From Nitrospirota bacterium (lineage in GTDB: Bacteria; Nitrospirota; JACRHJ01), in NCBI GenBank assembly GCA_021785055.1, contig JAJYGS010000073.1, positions 1-19,522 of the forward strand: DNA of 19,522 bases, given 5' to 3'. Shown here one piece after another: positions 7,513 through 15,393 of the stretch (position 1 is the first letter of the stretch; every line of letters begins with the position of its first letter). The position numbers and the translations under genes were made by a program. The notes under the pieces are model-generated. The model made no database searches, was not told the origin of the DNA, and saw only the letters and a list, made by a program, of their open reading frames with translations.

Positions 7513-8691
7513 CTATGAGGCCTTGTCTGGATGACAGCCCTTGCATCCCCTTCGGCGGGTCAGGTGCGGGCCTATCGCGCCATGCGGGTCGTGGCAGGTC
7601 AGACACATCGTTTTCCCTTGTTTTGTAAGGGGAAAATCGGCAGGCAACTTGAAAAGCGGCACCTTGCCCGGCTCGTGAAGATGGCCAGGTATTGGAAAGG
7701 TATGACAAATCAAGCAGATATCCTTCCTGTCGGCCTTAAGATTGTATTTATAATTCGCGGAATGAGGGTCGTGGCACCTGTAGCATTCTCCCTTTTTAAA
7801 CGGCGGATGGAGGCTGCTTTGATTCAGCCATCGGCTCGCGTCGTTATGGTGGCACATAAGGCATATCTCGTTCTTTGACTTCACGAGCTGATATCTGAAG
7901 GGCGAGCCGTGAGGGTCGTGACATACCGTGCAAAGCCCCGCGCCGACCGGGCCGTGCTCGCGCTTCATATTGTCGTCTATCTTCTCCCTGTCCACGTGGC
8001 AGGAGTAACACAGGGTCTTGTCGTCCTCCTCCACCTTGTATTTGTTCGGCTTGCTGTTCGGATCATGGCAGACAACGCATATTCCAACGTTTACCGGGCC
8101 GTGGACGTAAACATTGTGCGTGAGGTTGGCATGGCACTTGAGGCAGCTTAAATCCGTCGCGGTCTCTATCTCCTCCCGCGTAAGCTGCATCTGGTGGCAC
8201 TCCTGGCACTGCTCTTCGTTTTTGGGAGTGTGAAAGGAATACGGCGGATAGCCTGCGACAGGCGCTGCAAGCATCCTGGACGAACGGAAAAGCGAGATGG
8301 TCTGGACATTCCAGTCCCCGCCCTTCTTTCTCCAGCGCACATCTATCATGTTCTCGCCGAGCGACAGTATAATCTGCGCGTGGAAATATTTCCCGTGAAA
8401 TACCGGCGTTACCTTAGACCTTCCGTTATTTACTATCTCCATCTCAGGCTTGCCGTCCGCTATTCCAACCACCGAGATCGTATCCCCTGTGGTGGACTGG
8501 ACGGAAACCTCGCGACGCCTGGCGCCGGAGAGTTCCGATTCGGAATATACGGCGGAAAGGTTCTCAGGCACCAGCACGCGGACGCCTGATCCCTGCACCT
8601 TCACTTCGTCAGCCGTTGATCTTGCGAGTGGTATTGACGCGGCAAATAAAAACAGCGCAAAGAGGACAATTACTGGCTTATTGCGGGACAT
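7513..8691 (-). CDS. Decaheme doubled-CXXCH c-type cytochrome with N-terminal beta-domain
   Basis: This is a 392-residue exported protein. MSRNKP plus a hydrophobic core and LARS form a Sec signal peptide. Residues about 28-140 are heme-free and read as beta-strands (VKVQGSGVRVLVPE, FHAQIILSLGENMIDVRWRK). Residues 162-387 hold ten CXXCH heme sites: CQECH, CLKCH, CVVCH, CYSCH, CTVCH, CLMCH, CYRCH, CLICH, CLTCH, CKGCH. Several continue as DPH, the paired-CXXCH pattern. I chose the ATG at 8691 over the one at 8718 because only the later start gives a proper signal peptide; it overlaps the NHL gene by 14 nt. No membrane anchor is visible, so a periplasmic or extracellular electron carrier is likely. 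It ends in TAG, which again shows that TAG is a real stop here, and the bidirectional terminator follows. Confidence 0.9.
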   Translation of the reverse strand: MSRNKPVIVLFALFLFAASIPLARSTADEVKVQGSGVRVLVPENLSAVYSESELSGARRREVSVQSTTGDTISVVGIADGKPEMEIVNNGRSKVTPVFHGKYFHAQIILSLGENMIDVRWRKKGGDWNVQTISLFRSSRMLAAPVAGYPPYSFHTPKNEEQCQECHQMQLTREEIETATDLSCLKCHANLTHNVYVHGPVNVGICVVCHDPNSKPNKYKVEEDDKTLCYSCHVDREKIDDNMKREHGPVGAGLCTVCHDPHGSPFRYQLVKSKNEICLMCHHNDASRWLNQSSLHPPFKKGECYRCHDPHSANYKYNLKADRKDICLICHTFPIPGHLHEPGKVPLFKLPADFPLTKQGKTMCLTCHDPHGAIGPHLTRRRGCKGCHPDKAS

Positions 8692-10216
8692 ACCGGTAGA
8701 CCATGTTCTTTGCGGCATCCGTCACATAGACATAGCCGTTTCTTAAGACCGCTATGCCCCGCGGGTCCGCCAGCTCGTCGCCGCCGAACTCGTACATGAA
8801 CTCGCCCTTGTTGTTATATACCATGATCTTTCGCCTGCCCCTGTCCGTAACGAAGCAGGTGTTGTCGAAGGGATCAACGGCGATGTCGACCGGCTCCTTC
8901 AGCTGTCCTTCCTTGTCTCCGGATTTGGTAAAAATGCCTGTAAACCGGCCATCCCTGTCGAATTTTTCGATGGCGTATGTGCCGTCCGGGAGCTTGTCGA
9001 GGACAAGGAATCCGCCCAGGCCCTGGTTGTCGTAGGCAATGGCGGTCGGCTGATTAAGTCTGCCCTTGCCGTAGGAGGCGTTCACGTCGTTCCCGAACTC
9101 ACGGTAATATGTCGCATCGACCGCAGGGTTGGACTCGCTTACGTTGAAGCCTTCAACGCGTCCGTTCCCTGTGTCGGAAACCCACAGGACTTTATTTTCA
9201 TCCATAGTCAGATACGTCGGCTGGTTAAGCTGGCCCTGCGTAAAGCCCAGCCCCCCCCATATAAACGGAGTGAGCAGGAATGCGTTGGCCTTTCCCGCAA
9301 TGTCCTGGAGATACAGCGGGTCGAGTATAACGAGCCTGTTCTCCGCCAGGAACTTGTCGTGCAGAGCCGTATCCACCACGTCTCCGGTTTTGGTGAGCAT
9401 AACAAAGACGTTCGGCGGACTCGCGTCGAAGGGGTTATAGGAATTCATGAAGTCCGACACGTTCGACGCGACAAGGAAGCGCTGTATGCGGTTGTTCAGG
9501 GAATCCACGACGTGCAGCCTGACGATGTTTCTTGTGCGATCCTGGTCCAGGTAAATCCCTGCCGGCTTGTTGAACTCGAACTCGCCGGTCTCGCGCAGGG
9601 CCACGGGGGTCGTCATGGATTGCGCAAACTCCCCGTTTCCCATGCCCTGCCTGCCGAATGCGAACTGGAAGAGGCCGAAGCGGTCGAATTTCTGTATGCG
9701 GTAGTTCCCCTGATCCACTACATACATGTTCTCCTGGCCGTCCACAGCGACGCCCACGGGCGTATCGAAAAGCCCTATCCCAAGCCCGAAGCCGCCGAAG
9801 GAGAGGTCGAGCTTGTACGGCGCGGGGCCGGACTTTGACTTGACCTCCTCCTCTTTGGGAGGCGCGGGCCTCGGCTTTGCCGGCGAAGACTTCGGCTGCA
9901 TATTGGCGGCAACCTTTGCATTAGACGCCTCCGCTTTCGCGCCGGAGGGCCTCTTAAAACCGCCCATGCCCATCATGCCGCCGTTCGCGCCCTTGAGGAC
10001 GGACTGCTGCTGTTTCCGGCCGGTTTTCTGTCCGGCATTACCGGCGCTCTTGGCTGCTTTCGCCGTTCCGGAAGGCTGGGACTGCTCCTGGGGCGTTATG
10101 CCTTTTGTCTCGGCCCGGCGCCCTACGACCACCGTGCTGTGCCCGCAGCCCCAGACTGCAAGGGCGAAGGCTGCATATACCGCAACGGTTTTTATGTTCT
10201 TCAGGGATATACGCAT
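8678..10216 (-). CDS. NHL-repeat six-bladed beta-propeller lipoprotein
   Basis: The 512-residue product begins with a lipoprotein-like signal (hydrophobic run, then VWGC, Cys24; tryptophan before the glycine is unusual). Residues about 35-130 are low-complexity, rich in Ala, Lys, Gly, Pro and Gln, with a GGMMGMGG patch, and look like a flexible tether. Residues about 150-512 carry six NHL-type blades: near 152-180 (VDQGNYRIQKFD), 215-247 (VVDSLNNRIQRF), 331-358 (VSDTGNGRVEGF), 388-420, 441-468 (VTDRGRRKIMVY) and 483-510 (VTDAAKNMVYRY). NHL propellers bind proteins or other ligands. There is no CXXCH, so it carries no heme itself. NHL proteins often sit beside multiheme cytochrome genes in metal-reducing bacteria, and a surface scaffold role is my inference. 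The start ATG has only a weak, distant ribosome site. Confidence 0.88.
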   Translation of the reverse strand: MRISLKNIKTVAVYAAFALAVWGCGHSTVVVGRRAETKGITPQEQSQPSGTAKAAKSAGNAGQKTGRKQQQSVLKGANGGMMGMGGFKRPSGAKAEASNAKVAANMQPKSSPAKPRPAPPKEEEVKSKSGPAPYKLDLSFGGFGLGIGLFDTPVGVAVDGQENMYVVDQGNYRIQKFDRFGLFQFAFGRQGMGNGEFAQSMTTPVALRETGEFEFNKPAGIYLDQDRTRNIVRLHVVDSLNNRIQRFLVASNVSDFMNSYNPFDASPPNVFVMLTKTGDVVDTALHDKFLAENRLVILDPLYLQDIAGKANAFLLTPFIWGGLGFTQGQLNQPTYLTMDENKVLWVSDTGNGRVEGFNVSESNPAVDATYYREFGNDVNASYGKGRLNQPTAIAYDNQGLGGFLVLDKLPDGTYAIEKFDRDGRFTGIFTKSGDKEGQLKEPVDIAVDPFDNTCFVTDRGRRKIMVYNNKGEFMYEFGGDELADPRGIAVLRNGYVYVTDAAKNMVYRYVPQ

Positions 10217-10312
10217 TTTATACTCAAACCCCTAATTGGTTATTCATAGCCCGTGTCCGCGACGGATTGTCTTTTCGCTGGACACGAATCACGGCATTTC
10301 CCGCCCCTGCCG
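10217..10312 (-). other. Short leader between the CsgG-like and NHL genes with a 7-bp hairpin
   Basis: CGTGTCC (10252-10258) and GGACACG (10280-10286) can pair around a 21-base loop. The hairpin has no U-run, so it is not a clear terminator. It may affect the mRNA between the two genes, or may be chance. Confidence 0.3.
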
Positions 10313-11095
10313 TCAAGGAACGACAGGCGTAGGCGTTATGCCCGCGGAATTGCCCTTGGCAGCCGGAGGAGGAGTCGCACCAGCCTGCTGCTGGTTCGGG
10401 GCGGGCGAGCTCTTCACCTTTGCCTTCGAGAAGTTCTCCAGCTTCTGTTTCCTGGAAAGCTCCAGGGCCTTCTTGCCCGTTACCTTTCTGTCCTTTATTT
10501 CGCTCGCAAGGTCGTCCACGAGACCGCTCAGGACGTCGCGCGCGACGTCGATTACGGGCGGGCCGTCGGAAAGCCCCAGGGCCTCGGAAACCGTCCCGCC
10601 GCCCTCCTTGGACGCATCTCCCAGCCAGAGTATCTGGCCGGTATCGACATCCACCATGCGCAGAGATACCGCGAACTGCGCGCCCTTGTTCGACCGCTCG
10701 TTGTAGACCTGTACCGTGCCGAATATGACGGCCTGAACGCCCAGACTGTCCCCAAGCGTCTTCAACGTGTCCTTGCTTATGGGGTCGGTCTCCCTGAGCT
10801 TGAGCTTCCTCATTACCTCTACCATCTGGCCCTCGTCCACGACATCCTTGAAGGCGCCGGAGATATAGAGCTCGGTAATGAAGAGGTCGCGCGCCTTGAG
10901 GCCCGCGTCCTTGTCCTTGGACACGTTCACGAAGGGCATGACCGCGATGTCGCAGTCGGGGCCCCATTCGGGATATGTCACGTAAGTGGATTCGGCTATG
11001 GGCTTGGTAAAAAGGCGGGTCGTTCCGCTTCCGCAGCCGACAAGGAATAAAACAGACAGTCCTGCAACGAGAAGAAACCTGATACTGATTCGCAT
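10313..11095 (-). CDS. CsgG/LpoB-like outer-membrane lipoprotein
   Basis: This is a 260-residue lipoprotein with signal MRISIRFLLVAGLSVLFLVG and Cys21 (lipobox LVGC). The folded part has the alpha/beta pattern of the CsgG/LpoB/GNA1162-like superfamily: DIAVMPFVNVSKDKDAG (about 49-65), ARDLFITELYISGAFKDVVD, the helix MVEVMRKLKLRE, DSLGVQAVIFGTVQVY (about 116-131), and the strand FAVSLRMVDVDTGQILWLGD. From about residue 205 it becomes Lys/Ala/Pro-rich and probably disordered. CsgG forms the curli secretion channel and LpoB activates a peptidoglycan synthase; which, if either, applies here cannot be read from sequence. Among cytochrome and barrel genes, an assembly or secretion factor at the outer membrane is plausible. 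A strong purine-rich ribosome site (GGGGAGGGGAG, 11105-11115) sets the start, and a convincing promoter lies upstream. Confidence 0.82.
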   Translation of the reverse strand: MRISIRFLLVAGLSVLFLVGCGSGTTRLFTKPIAESTYVTYPEWGPDCDIAVMPFVNVSKDKDAGLKARDLFITELYISGAFKDVVDEGQMVEVMRKLKLRETDPISKDTLKTLGDSLGVQAVIFGTVQVYNERSNKGAQFAVSLRMVDVDTGQILWLGDASKEGGGTVSEALGLSDGPPVIDVARDVLSGLVDDLASEIKDRKVTGKKALELSRKQKLENFSKAKVKSSPAPNQQQAGATPPPAAKGNSAGITPTPVVP

Positions 11096-11129
11096 AATAA
11101 GTTACTCCCCTCCCCCAGTTTGACTTTTT

Positions 11130-11159
11130 ATCATAGCTGTGATTGATTTGCAATAGCAA
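11130..11159 (-). promoter_or_regulatory. Sigma70-type promoter driving the CsgG-like/NHL/decaheme genes
   Basis: On the - strand, the -35 TTGCTA (11154-11159) is separated by 18 bases from the -10 TATGAT (11130-11135, 5 of 6 consensus). It predicts a start near 11123 and a 5' leader of under 30 bases holding the strong ribosome site. An A/T-rich block of UP-element character lies directly upstream (11160-11190). Confidence 0.6.
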
Positions 11160-11188
11160 TTTTTAAAAATTAAAGATTTTTAAAAATT
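11158..11188. repeat. Tandem A/T palindromes upstream of the promoter
   Basis: AATTTTTAAAAATT (11158-11171) is a perfect palindrome, repeated almost entirely at 11176-11188. It could serve as an UP element for the promoter at 11130-11159, as a binding site for a regulator or nucleoid protein, or as a weak AT hairpin after the barrel gene. Confidence 0.6.
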
Positions 11189-11199
11189 GAAATCGCTGT

Positions 11200-11373
11200 T
11201 TATTTCCTGATACTTAACGAAACGTAAATCGCCTGTGAATCGTTCCTCTCGGATGAAAAAATCTGCGAATAGCTATACCTCGCCTGCAAGCTCACGGCCA
11301 GGTTCCTGAGCCTTACGCCGAGGCCGTACTGCGCGGCAAAACTCATGGTGGCCGGAGACACCGAAGCGGCGGG
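11200..11373 (-). pseudogene. In-frame 3' extension of the barrel gene beyond an internal TAG
   Basis: Immediately after the TAG at 11374-11376, the same frame stays open for 57 codons and ends at TAA (11200-11202). The encoded tail includes MSFAAQYGLGVRLRNLAVSL, ARYSYSQ and QAIYVSLSIRK, with the alternating hydrophobic/polar pattern and aromatic residues of the last beta-strands of an outer-membrane barrel. No start codon with a ribosome site precedes it. It is most simply the cut-off end of the same protein, either a nonsense mutation, a readthrough product or a sequence error. Confidence 0.8.
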
Positions 11374-13035
11374 CTACAAGATGTTGAAGTTCAACGCGTG
11401 CGGCTGGTCAAACCAGCTTCCCATGAGAGAATATGAACTGGTAGAGGTGGAGGGCGTGTTGGTGCCGGAGGAGGTGTTGAAGTCCGCGTCCGCAGTCAAC
11501 ATCGTGTTGGGCAGCGGCCTTGCAAGGGAAAGCCTTACAACCGCGTTGTTCTGCGTCGTGGAGATGGTTGCCGCGCCTGTGCCGCCGTTCCATGCCATCC
11601 TGTATATGTCTGAGAAATTCATCATCAGCCTCTGCCGCAGGCTCAGCATGTACATCACCGGTATAACCACCTCCGTGTTGTTTGTCGATGAAGAGCCGGG
11701 CGATGTGGCCGATACCGTATAGTCCCAGTAAGGGTTCAGGGACAGATTCTTTACAGGGCCGATGTTGGTCATGAACCTGAATTCGTTTGACGAACTGCCC
11801 GTGTTGGTCGAGTTCGAGGTATCGACGTAAGATTCGGAGAGGGCCATGTTAAGGAACATGGACGGATGGGCGGAGATAAGCCAGTCTACGTTGTCCTGCG
11901 TATCCGAAGTCGATGCGCTCCCCTGGGAGCTGTTTGTATCGAATCTCCTCTCATACCTCGAACTGAACGTGAATATGCCTGCGTGGTGGTTCAGGTCCAT
12001 CCCGCCCAGCGCCTGGCTCGAGGACGAGCTTATACCCCCCATTGAGTCGTTCAGGATATACGAACCGTAGAGGCGGAGATATTTGGGAAATGTGTAGCTG
12101 GCGGAGCTGAAATACGTGCTCTGGGTGGTCTTGCCGGTGCCGGCCTTGTTAAGGAGGTCTTCGGACAACCTGTATAGATAACTCCCCGAAACCTGCGCCC
12201 CCGCAACGGGCACATACGACGCGGTCAGTTCGGATATTGAATTATAGGCTTTGGAAGTGCTCTGGCCGTCGGTGGTGGAAAGCGCGTAGTTGTAATCCTC
12301 CCTCGCGCCTATGTTAAGCCTGCTGCCAAAACTTTTCGCCGCGCCGATCTGGCCGCCCATAGTGGTCTGATCCTGGGTTTGTCCGGTCGTGTTGGTCTTT
12401 GTCGCCTGGTTATCATAATCGCCGTTAAACGTAATTATGCCTATCCTGTAATTCCCCGACACGTGAAAATCTCCGGTCTTCGTGTCTGTGGTTTGCGCGC
12501 CGGTGGCGGACTGGTTCTGGTCGCGCGCATCATACCTGACCCTCAGGGCCGGGAGGTTACCCGACGCAAACGCGGAGTCCACATACATATCCGTGGATTT
12601 CGTCGTCTGGGTCTGGGCCTGTCCGTTCGTTATTATATTGTTGGTCACGTTAATATCCGTGTAACCCACGCCTATCTGCGTTGCCCTTGTGGACATCCTG
12701 ACGGCGACATCCGGGTCTATCTCGAGGCTCTTGCTCCCGGCATTTGCCACATTGTTAACGACGTCCAGGCGGAATATCCCGGTAAGCGTCAGTTTTGAGT
12801 TCGGCGCGGACAGCATGTCGAAATAGGCCCCGAACCTTTCCTGCGCGGTGCTGCTGGTGATGCTGCCGCTGGTCGTGTCGTTCTGCTGATAAGAGAAATC
12901 CGTCCCGTAACTCGTCGATGCGAAAGAAATCCCCGGAGCCGCGAACAGGACGAAAAGCACCACGGCCCCCGCCGCAACCGCGGACCAATACCTGAAAAAG
13001 AGCATTTTCCGAGACGGGGTCGGGAATATTTTCAC
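11374..13035 (-). CDS. Outer-membrane beta-barrel protein (porin-like), interrupted near its C-terminus
   Basis: The frame up to TAG encodes 553 residues. An N-terminal signal (MKIFPTPSRKMLFFRYW, a hydrophobic core, then ISFA) is followed by a serine-, threonine- and asparagine-rich chain of alternating strands, such as RFGAYFDML, LTLTGIFRLDVV, YLRLYGSYILND and AGIFTFSSRYERRF. There is no CXXCH and no cytoplasmic-type domain. I take it as a many-stranded outer-membrane barrel of the size used by porin-cytochrome conduits. The proposed start is GTG at 13035 with GGGGA just upstream; an ATG at 13005 is the alternative and keeps the signal peptide. The frame stops at TAG (11374-11376), yet 57 more codons of strand-like sequence continue in the same frame, so the natural product is probably 611 residues. 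Its place among cytochromes suggests it is the outer-membrane sheath of an electron conduit (inference). Confidence 0.82.
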   Translation of the reverse strand: MKIFPTPSRKMLFFRYWSAVAAGAVVLFVLFAAPGISFASTSYGTDFSYQQNDTTSGSITSSTAQERFGAYFDMLSAPNSKLTLTGIFRLDVVNNVANAGSKSLEIDPDVAVRMSTRATQIGVGYTDINVTNNIITNGQAQTQTTKSTDMYVDSAFASGNLPALRVRYDARDQNQSATGAQTTDTKTGDFHVSGNYRIGIITFNGDYDNQATKTNTTGQTQDQTTMGGQIGAAKSFGSRLNIGAREDYNYALSTTDGQSTSKAYNSISELTASYVPVAGAQVSGSYLYRLSEDLLNKAGTGKTTQSTYFSSASYTFPKYLRLYGSYILNDSMGGISSSSSQALGGMDLNHHAGIFTFSSRYERRFDTNSSQGSASTSDTQDNVDWLISAHPSMFLNMALSESYVDTSNSTNTGSSSNEFRFMTNIGPVKNLSLNPYWDYTVSATSPGSSSTNNTEVVIPVMYMLSLRQRLMMNFSDIYRMAWNGGTGAATISTTQNNAVVRLSLARPLPNTMLTADADFNTSSGTNTPSTSTSSYSLMGSWFDQPHALNFNIL

Positions 13036-13087
13036 AGGTCCCCAATGCCTTTAAGCCATGTCTTTACGGCCAGTTTTTAAGTTTCAG

Positions 13088-15379
13088 TTACCGCAGGCCA
13101 ACGATGCTGCGGCCCGGAAACGAGCCGCCTGCCCTCTGCCTTCCGGGAACCGGGGATTGCCGGGATTTCAATTTTTCCGGCCCCCGCGGCGGCGCCAGAG
13201 GGCTTGAAACAGGCCCCTCGGTAGTGATTAATGCGTTCCCCGCGCTCCCGGTTAAATTGTCGCGCACCAGCACCATCGCGGTCTTCGCGGCTGTCCCCGA
13301 AATATATATGGCCGTCATCTTCCCCTGACTGTCCGTCAGGTTCTTCAAATAAGCCTTCAGCCTGCCTATGTTCCCGGCCCTTTGCGCCTGGGCCGGCCTG
13401 AGCATAAGCGAAAGCCGCCTGCCCTTCACCGGCTGCCCGTCGGCATCCGTTACGGTTATGTCTATCGTGGCCCGGCTTTTCCCGTCCGCCGGAAGACTGG
13501 ATACCGACGGCTGGACGGAGATATTGCAGGAGGTATCCACGACAACCGTGTCGGAAGACTTGACCGGGTCCGAGACTGCTCCGCGCGGACCCCTTAAATA
13601 TCCGGTAAGATACGCGGGTTCCAGCCGGTTGCCCGGCGTCCCGGCGTTATCCCCCGACCTGACGGTATAGTAGCCTTCGTATACGCCGGGAGCCGTCTGC
13701 CTCATCGGGATTCTCCGGGGCATATCGCCTATCGTAAACCACGCCCTGTTTCCGGGATCGCCCTTCATGGTTACGGCAAATTTCTTCCCGGCTGTCAGCC
13801 TGCCCGACGGCCCCAGCACCGTATTGATATTGTCTTCAATCCCGGCTATAACCGGTTTCTTAATCCCGACCGGCTTCTTTCCCCCGGCCCGTCCCTTCCC
13901 TTTGGCCGCTTTCGCGGAGGCGACAAGGACGGCGGATTTTTTCGGATTTACCTTCGGGGCGTCCAGGGAGACAACCGTGGCGGAGACCGCGGAATGTCTG
14001 CTGTCGTCCGGGGCTATGAAATTCACGACAACCCTGCCTTTAAAGATTCCGGCGCCTTCCTTTATCGTCCATGAGCCCTTGTAGACCCCCGCCGGGCCTT
14101 CCGTAAGCGCAAGGTTGCGGGCCGCATTCCTTATACTGAACGTCGCCTTGCCGCCGGGCGCCGTGTTCAGGGTTACGCCGAGGACGTCTCCGGGTTTCAG
14201 CGTTTTCCCGCCGGAGTCCTCGGTCACGGAATTCTTCCCCAAAACAATCCGCAAGCGCGGGACATTGACCCTCAGGTTACGGCTGATGGCGACCGCCGCG
14301 CCGGAATGGTCGTTATAGGCGAGGATGTAGTAGTAGCTGCTTCCCGCCTTGACGGAATCGTCAATATAAGTGGATACGCCGGTCCCGATATTCGCAGACA
14401 GAGGGGTCAGCCCGGTAACGTCTACTATGCGCGAAGTGTCCCGGTACAGGTTGTAATACCCTTCGCCTGAGTTTAACCGGAACCAGCTGATGCATACCTG
14501 GTCGCTCTTAAGCCTGCTTGCGTGAAGCCCGGAAATTTTCGGTTTCCTTATCCCGATAAAATCGAGGTTGGCGTCCGTCTTTGCGGCGGCCTGCCCTCCG
14601 CTTTTATCAGACAGCGTCGCCGCCGCATAACCGTTTATTATCCTTACGCCGGGCATAATCCTGCATGCGCCCCTGTAAACGCCCGGCGTTATCTCCTTCA
14701 TCCTGATTTTCCTGCCCGGCCTCGTTATATTCCCCGCCTGCCTCTCGATGGAAAAAACCGCCTTGTCTCCCGGAGTCCCGCTCATGTTGAAAAACACGAC
14801 ATCGCCGGCATATTTAATCTTTCCGGCGGCGTCCGCGGCAAACGACGTTATCTGCGGCGGCGCGTACGGCTGGTTGCTTCCGGCAACTATGCCAACCGGC
14901 TTTGTGGTGCGGCTCATTGCGCCGTTTTGCATAACCGTGCAAACCTCATAGAAATACCCCGTCTTGTTTTTCAGGCCCCTATCCTCATAGGAAAGCACTT
15001 TGACAGGGTTCTTGTTTATTTTTCTATACGGCCCAAGCTCCTTGTCGGCGCGTAAAATGTTGTATCCCGCTATCTTCGACGCGGCAATGCCGGCAGGCGC
15101 CTTCCATTGAAGCTTTATGCCCGGCTTTTTGTTTTGACTGGCCGGGGCGGTTTGACCGGCGGCAGCCTGTTGACCGGCGGCAGGCGTCTGCGCGGGGATC
15201 CGGGCTGACGCTGGTGTCTGCGCAGGCGCAAACGGCTGCCACGGCATCTGCGAAGCTATTTGTGCAGGCACGGGCATACGCACGGGCGCAGGCGCCTGGT
15301 CAGCCACGGCGGGCAGCCCTCCGGCAATGACAATAAGCGCAAACACCGTGAAAGATAAAACCGTACTCGTCCTCTTCAT
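13088..15379 (-). CDS. Secreted multi-domain protein with fibronectin III, repeated Ig-like and Big_1-like domains
   Basis: This encodes 763 residues. After a signal peptide (MKRTSTVLSF to AVADQ) comes a Pro/Ala/Gln-rich tether (about 27-85). FN3-like domains lie at about 86-167 (ISAWxxP-style core, GYNILRADKELGPYRKI, GYFYEVCTV) and 279-373 (CISWFRL, GYYNLYRD, SSYYYILAYND). A module with GxPGxxAxFxI and PGVYxG occurs three times, at about 190-262, 396-470 and 530-600. Residues 618-722 read as a Big_1/invasin-like domain (SLPADGKSRATIDITVTDADGQPVKG, then TDSQGKMTAIYIS). A basic, proline-rich tail ends the protein. There are no heme sites and only three cysteines. Start ATG 15379 has AGGAGAG a few bases upstream, 14 nt after the cytochrome stop. 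It is likely a surface or periplasmic scaffold or adhesin working with the cytochromes (inference). Confidence 0.85.
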   Translation of the reverse strand: MKRTSTVLSFTVFALIVIAGGLPAVADQAPAPVRMPVPAQIASQMPWQPFAPAQTPASARIPAQTPAAGQQAAAGQTAPASQNKKPGIKLQWKAPAGIAASKIAGYNILRADKELGPYRKINKNPVKVLSYEDRGLKNKTGYFYEVCTVMQNGAMSRTTKPVGIVAGSNQPYAPPQITSFAADAAGKIKYAGDVVFFNMSGTPGDKAVFSIERQAGNITRPGRKIRMKEITPGVYRGACRIMPGVRIINGYAAATLSDKSGGQAAAKTDANLDFIGIRKPKISGLHASRLKSDQVCISWFRLNSGEGYYNLYRDTSRIVDVTGLTPLSANIGTGVSTYIDDSVKAGSSYYYILAYNDHSGAAVAISRNLRVNVPRLRIVLGKNSVTEDSGGKTLKPGDVLGVTLNTAPGGKATFSIRNAARNLALTEGPAGVYKGSWTIKEGAGIFKGRVVVNFIAPDDSRHSAVSATVVSLDAPKVNPKKSAVLVASAKAAKGKGRAGGKKPVGIKKPVIAGIEDNINTVLGPSGRLTAGKKFAVTMKGDPGNRAWFTIGDMPRRIPMRQTAPGVYEGYYTVRSGDNAGTPGNRLEPAYLTGYLRGPRGAVSDPVKSSDTVVVDTSCNISVQPSVSSLPADGKSRATIDITVTDADGQPVKGRRLSLMLRPAQAQRAGNIGRLKAYLKNLTDSQGKMTAIYISGTAAKTAMVLVRDNLTGSAGNALITTEGPVSSPLAPPRGPEKLKSRQSPVPGRQRAGGSFPGRSIVGLR

Positions 15380-15393
15380 AACCCACTCTCCTG

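Noticed and set aside
11374..11376. Genome-wide TAG reassignment as the explanation for the barrel stop
   Set aside because: TAG ends the lipoprotein gene (2908-2910) and the decaheme cytochrome gene (7513-7515) in ordinary positions, so TAG works as a stop. Site-specific readthrough is not excluded.
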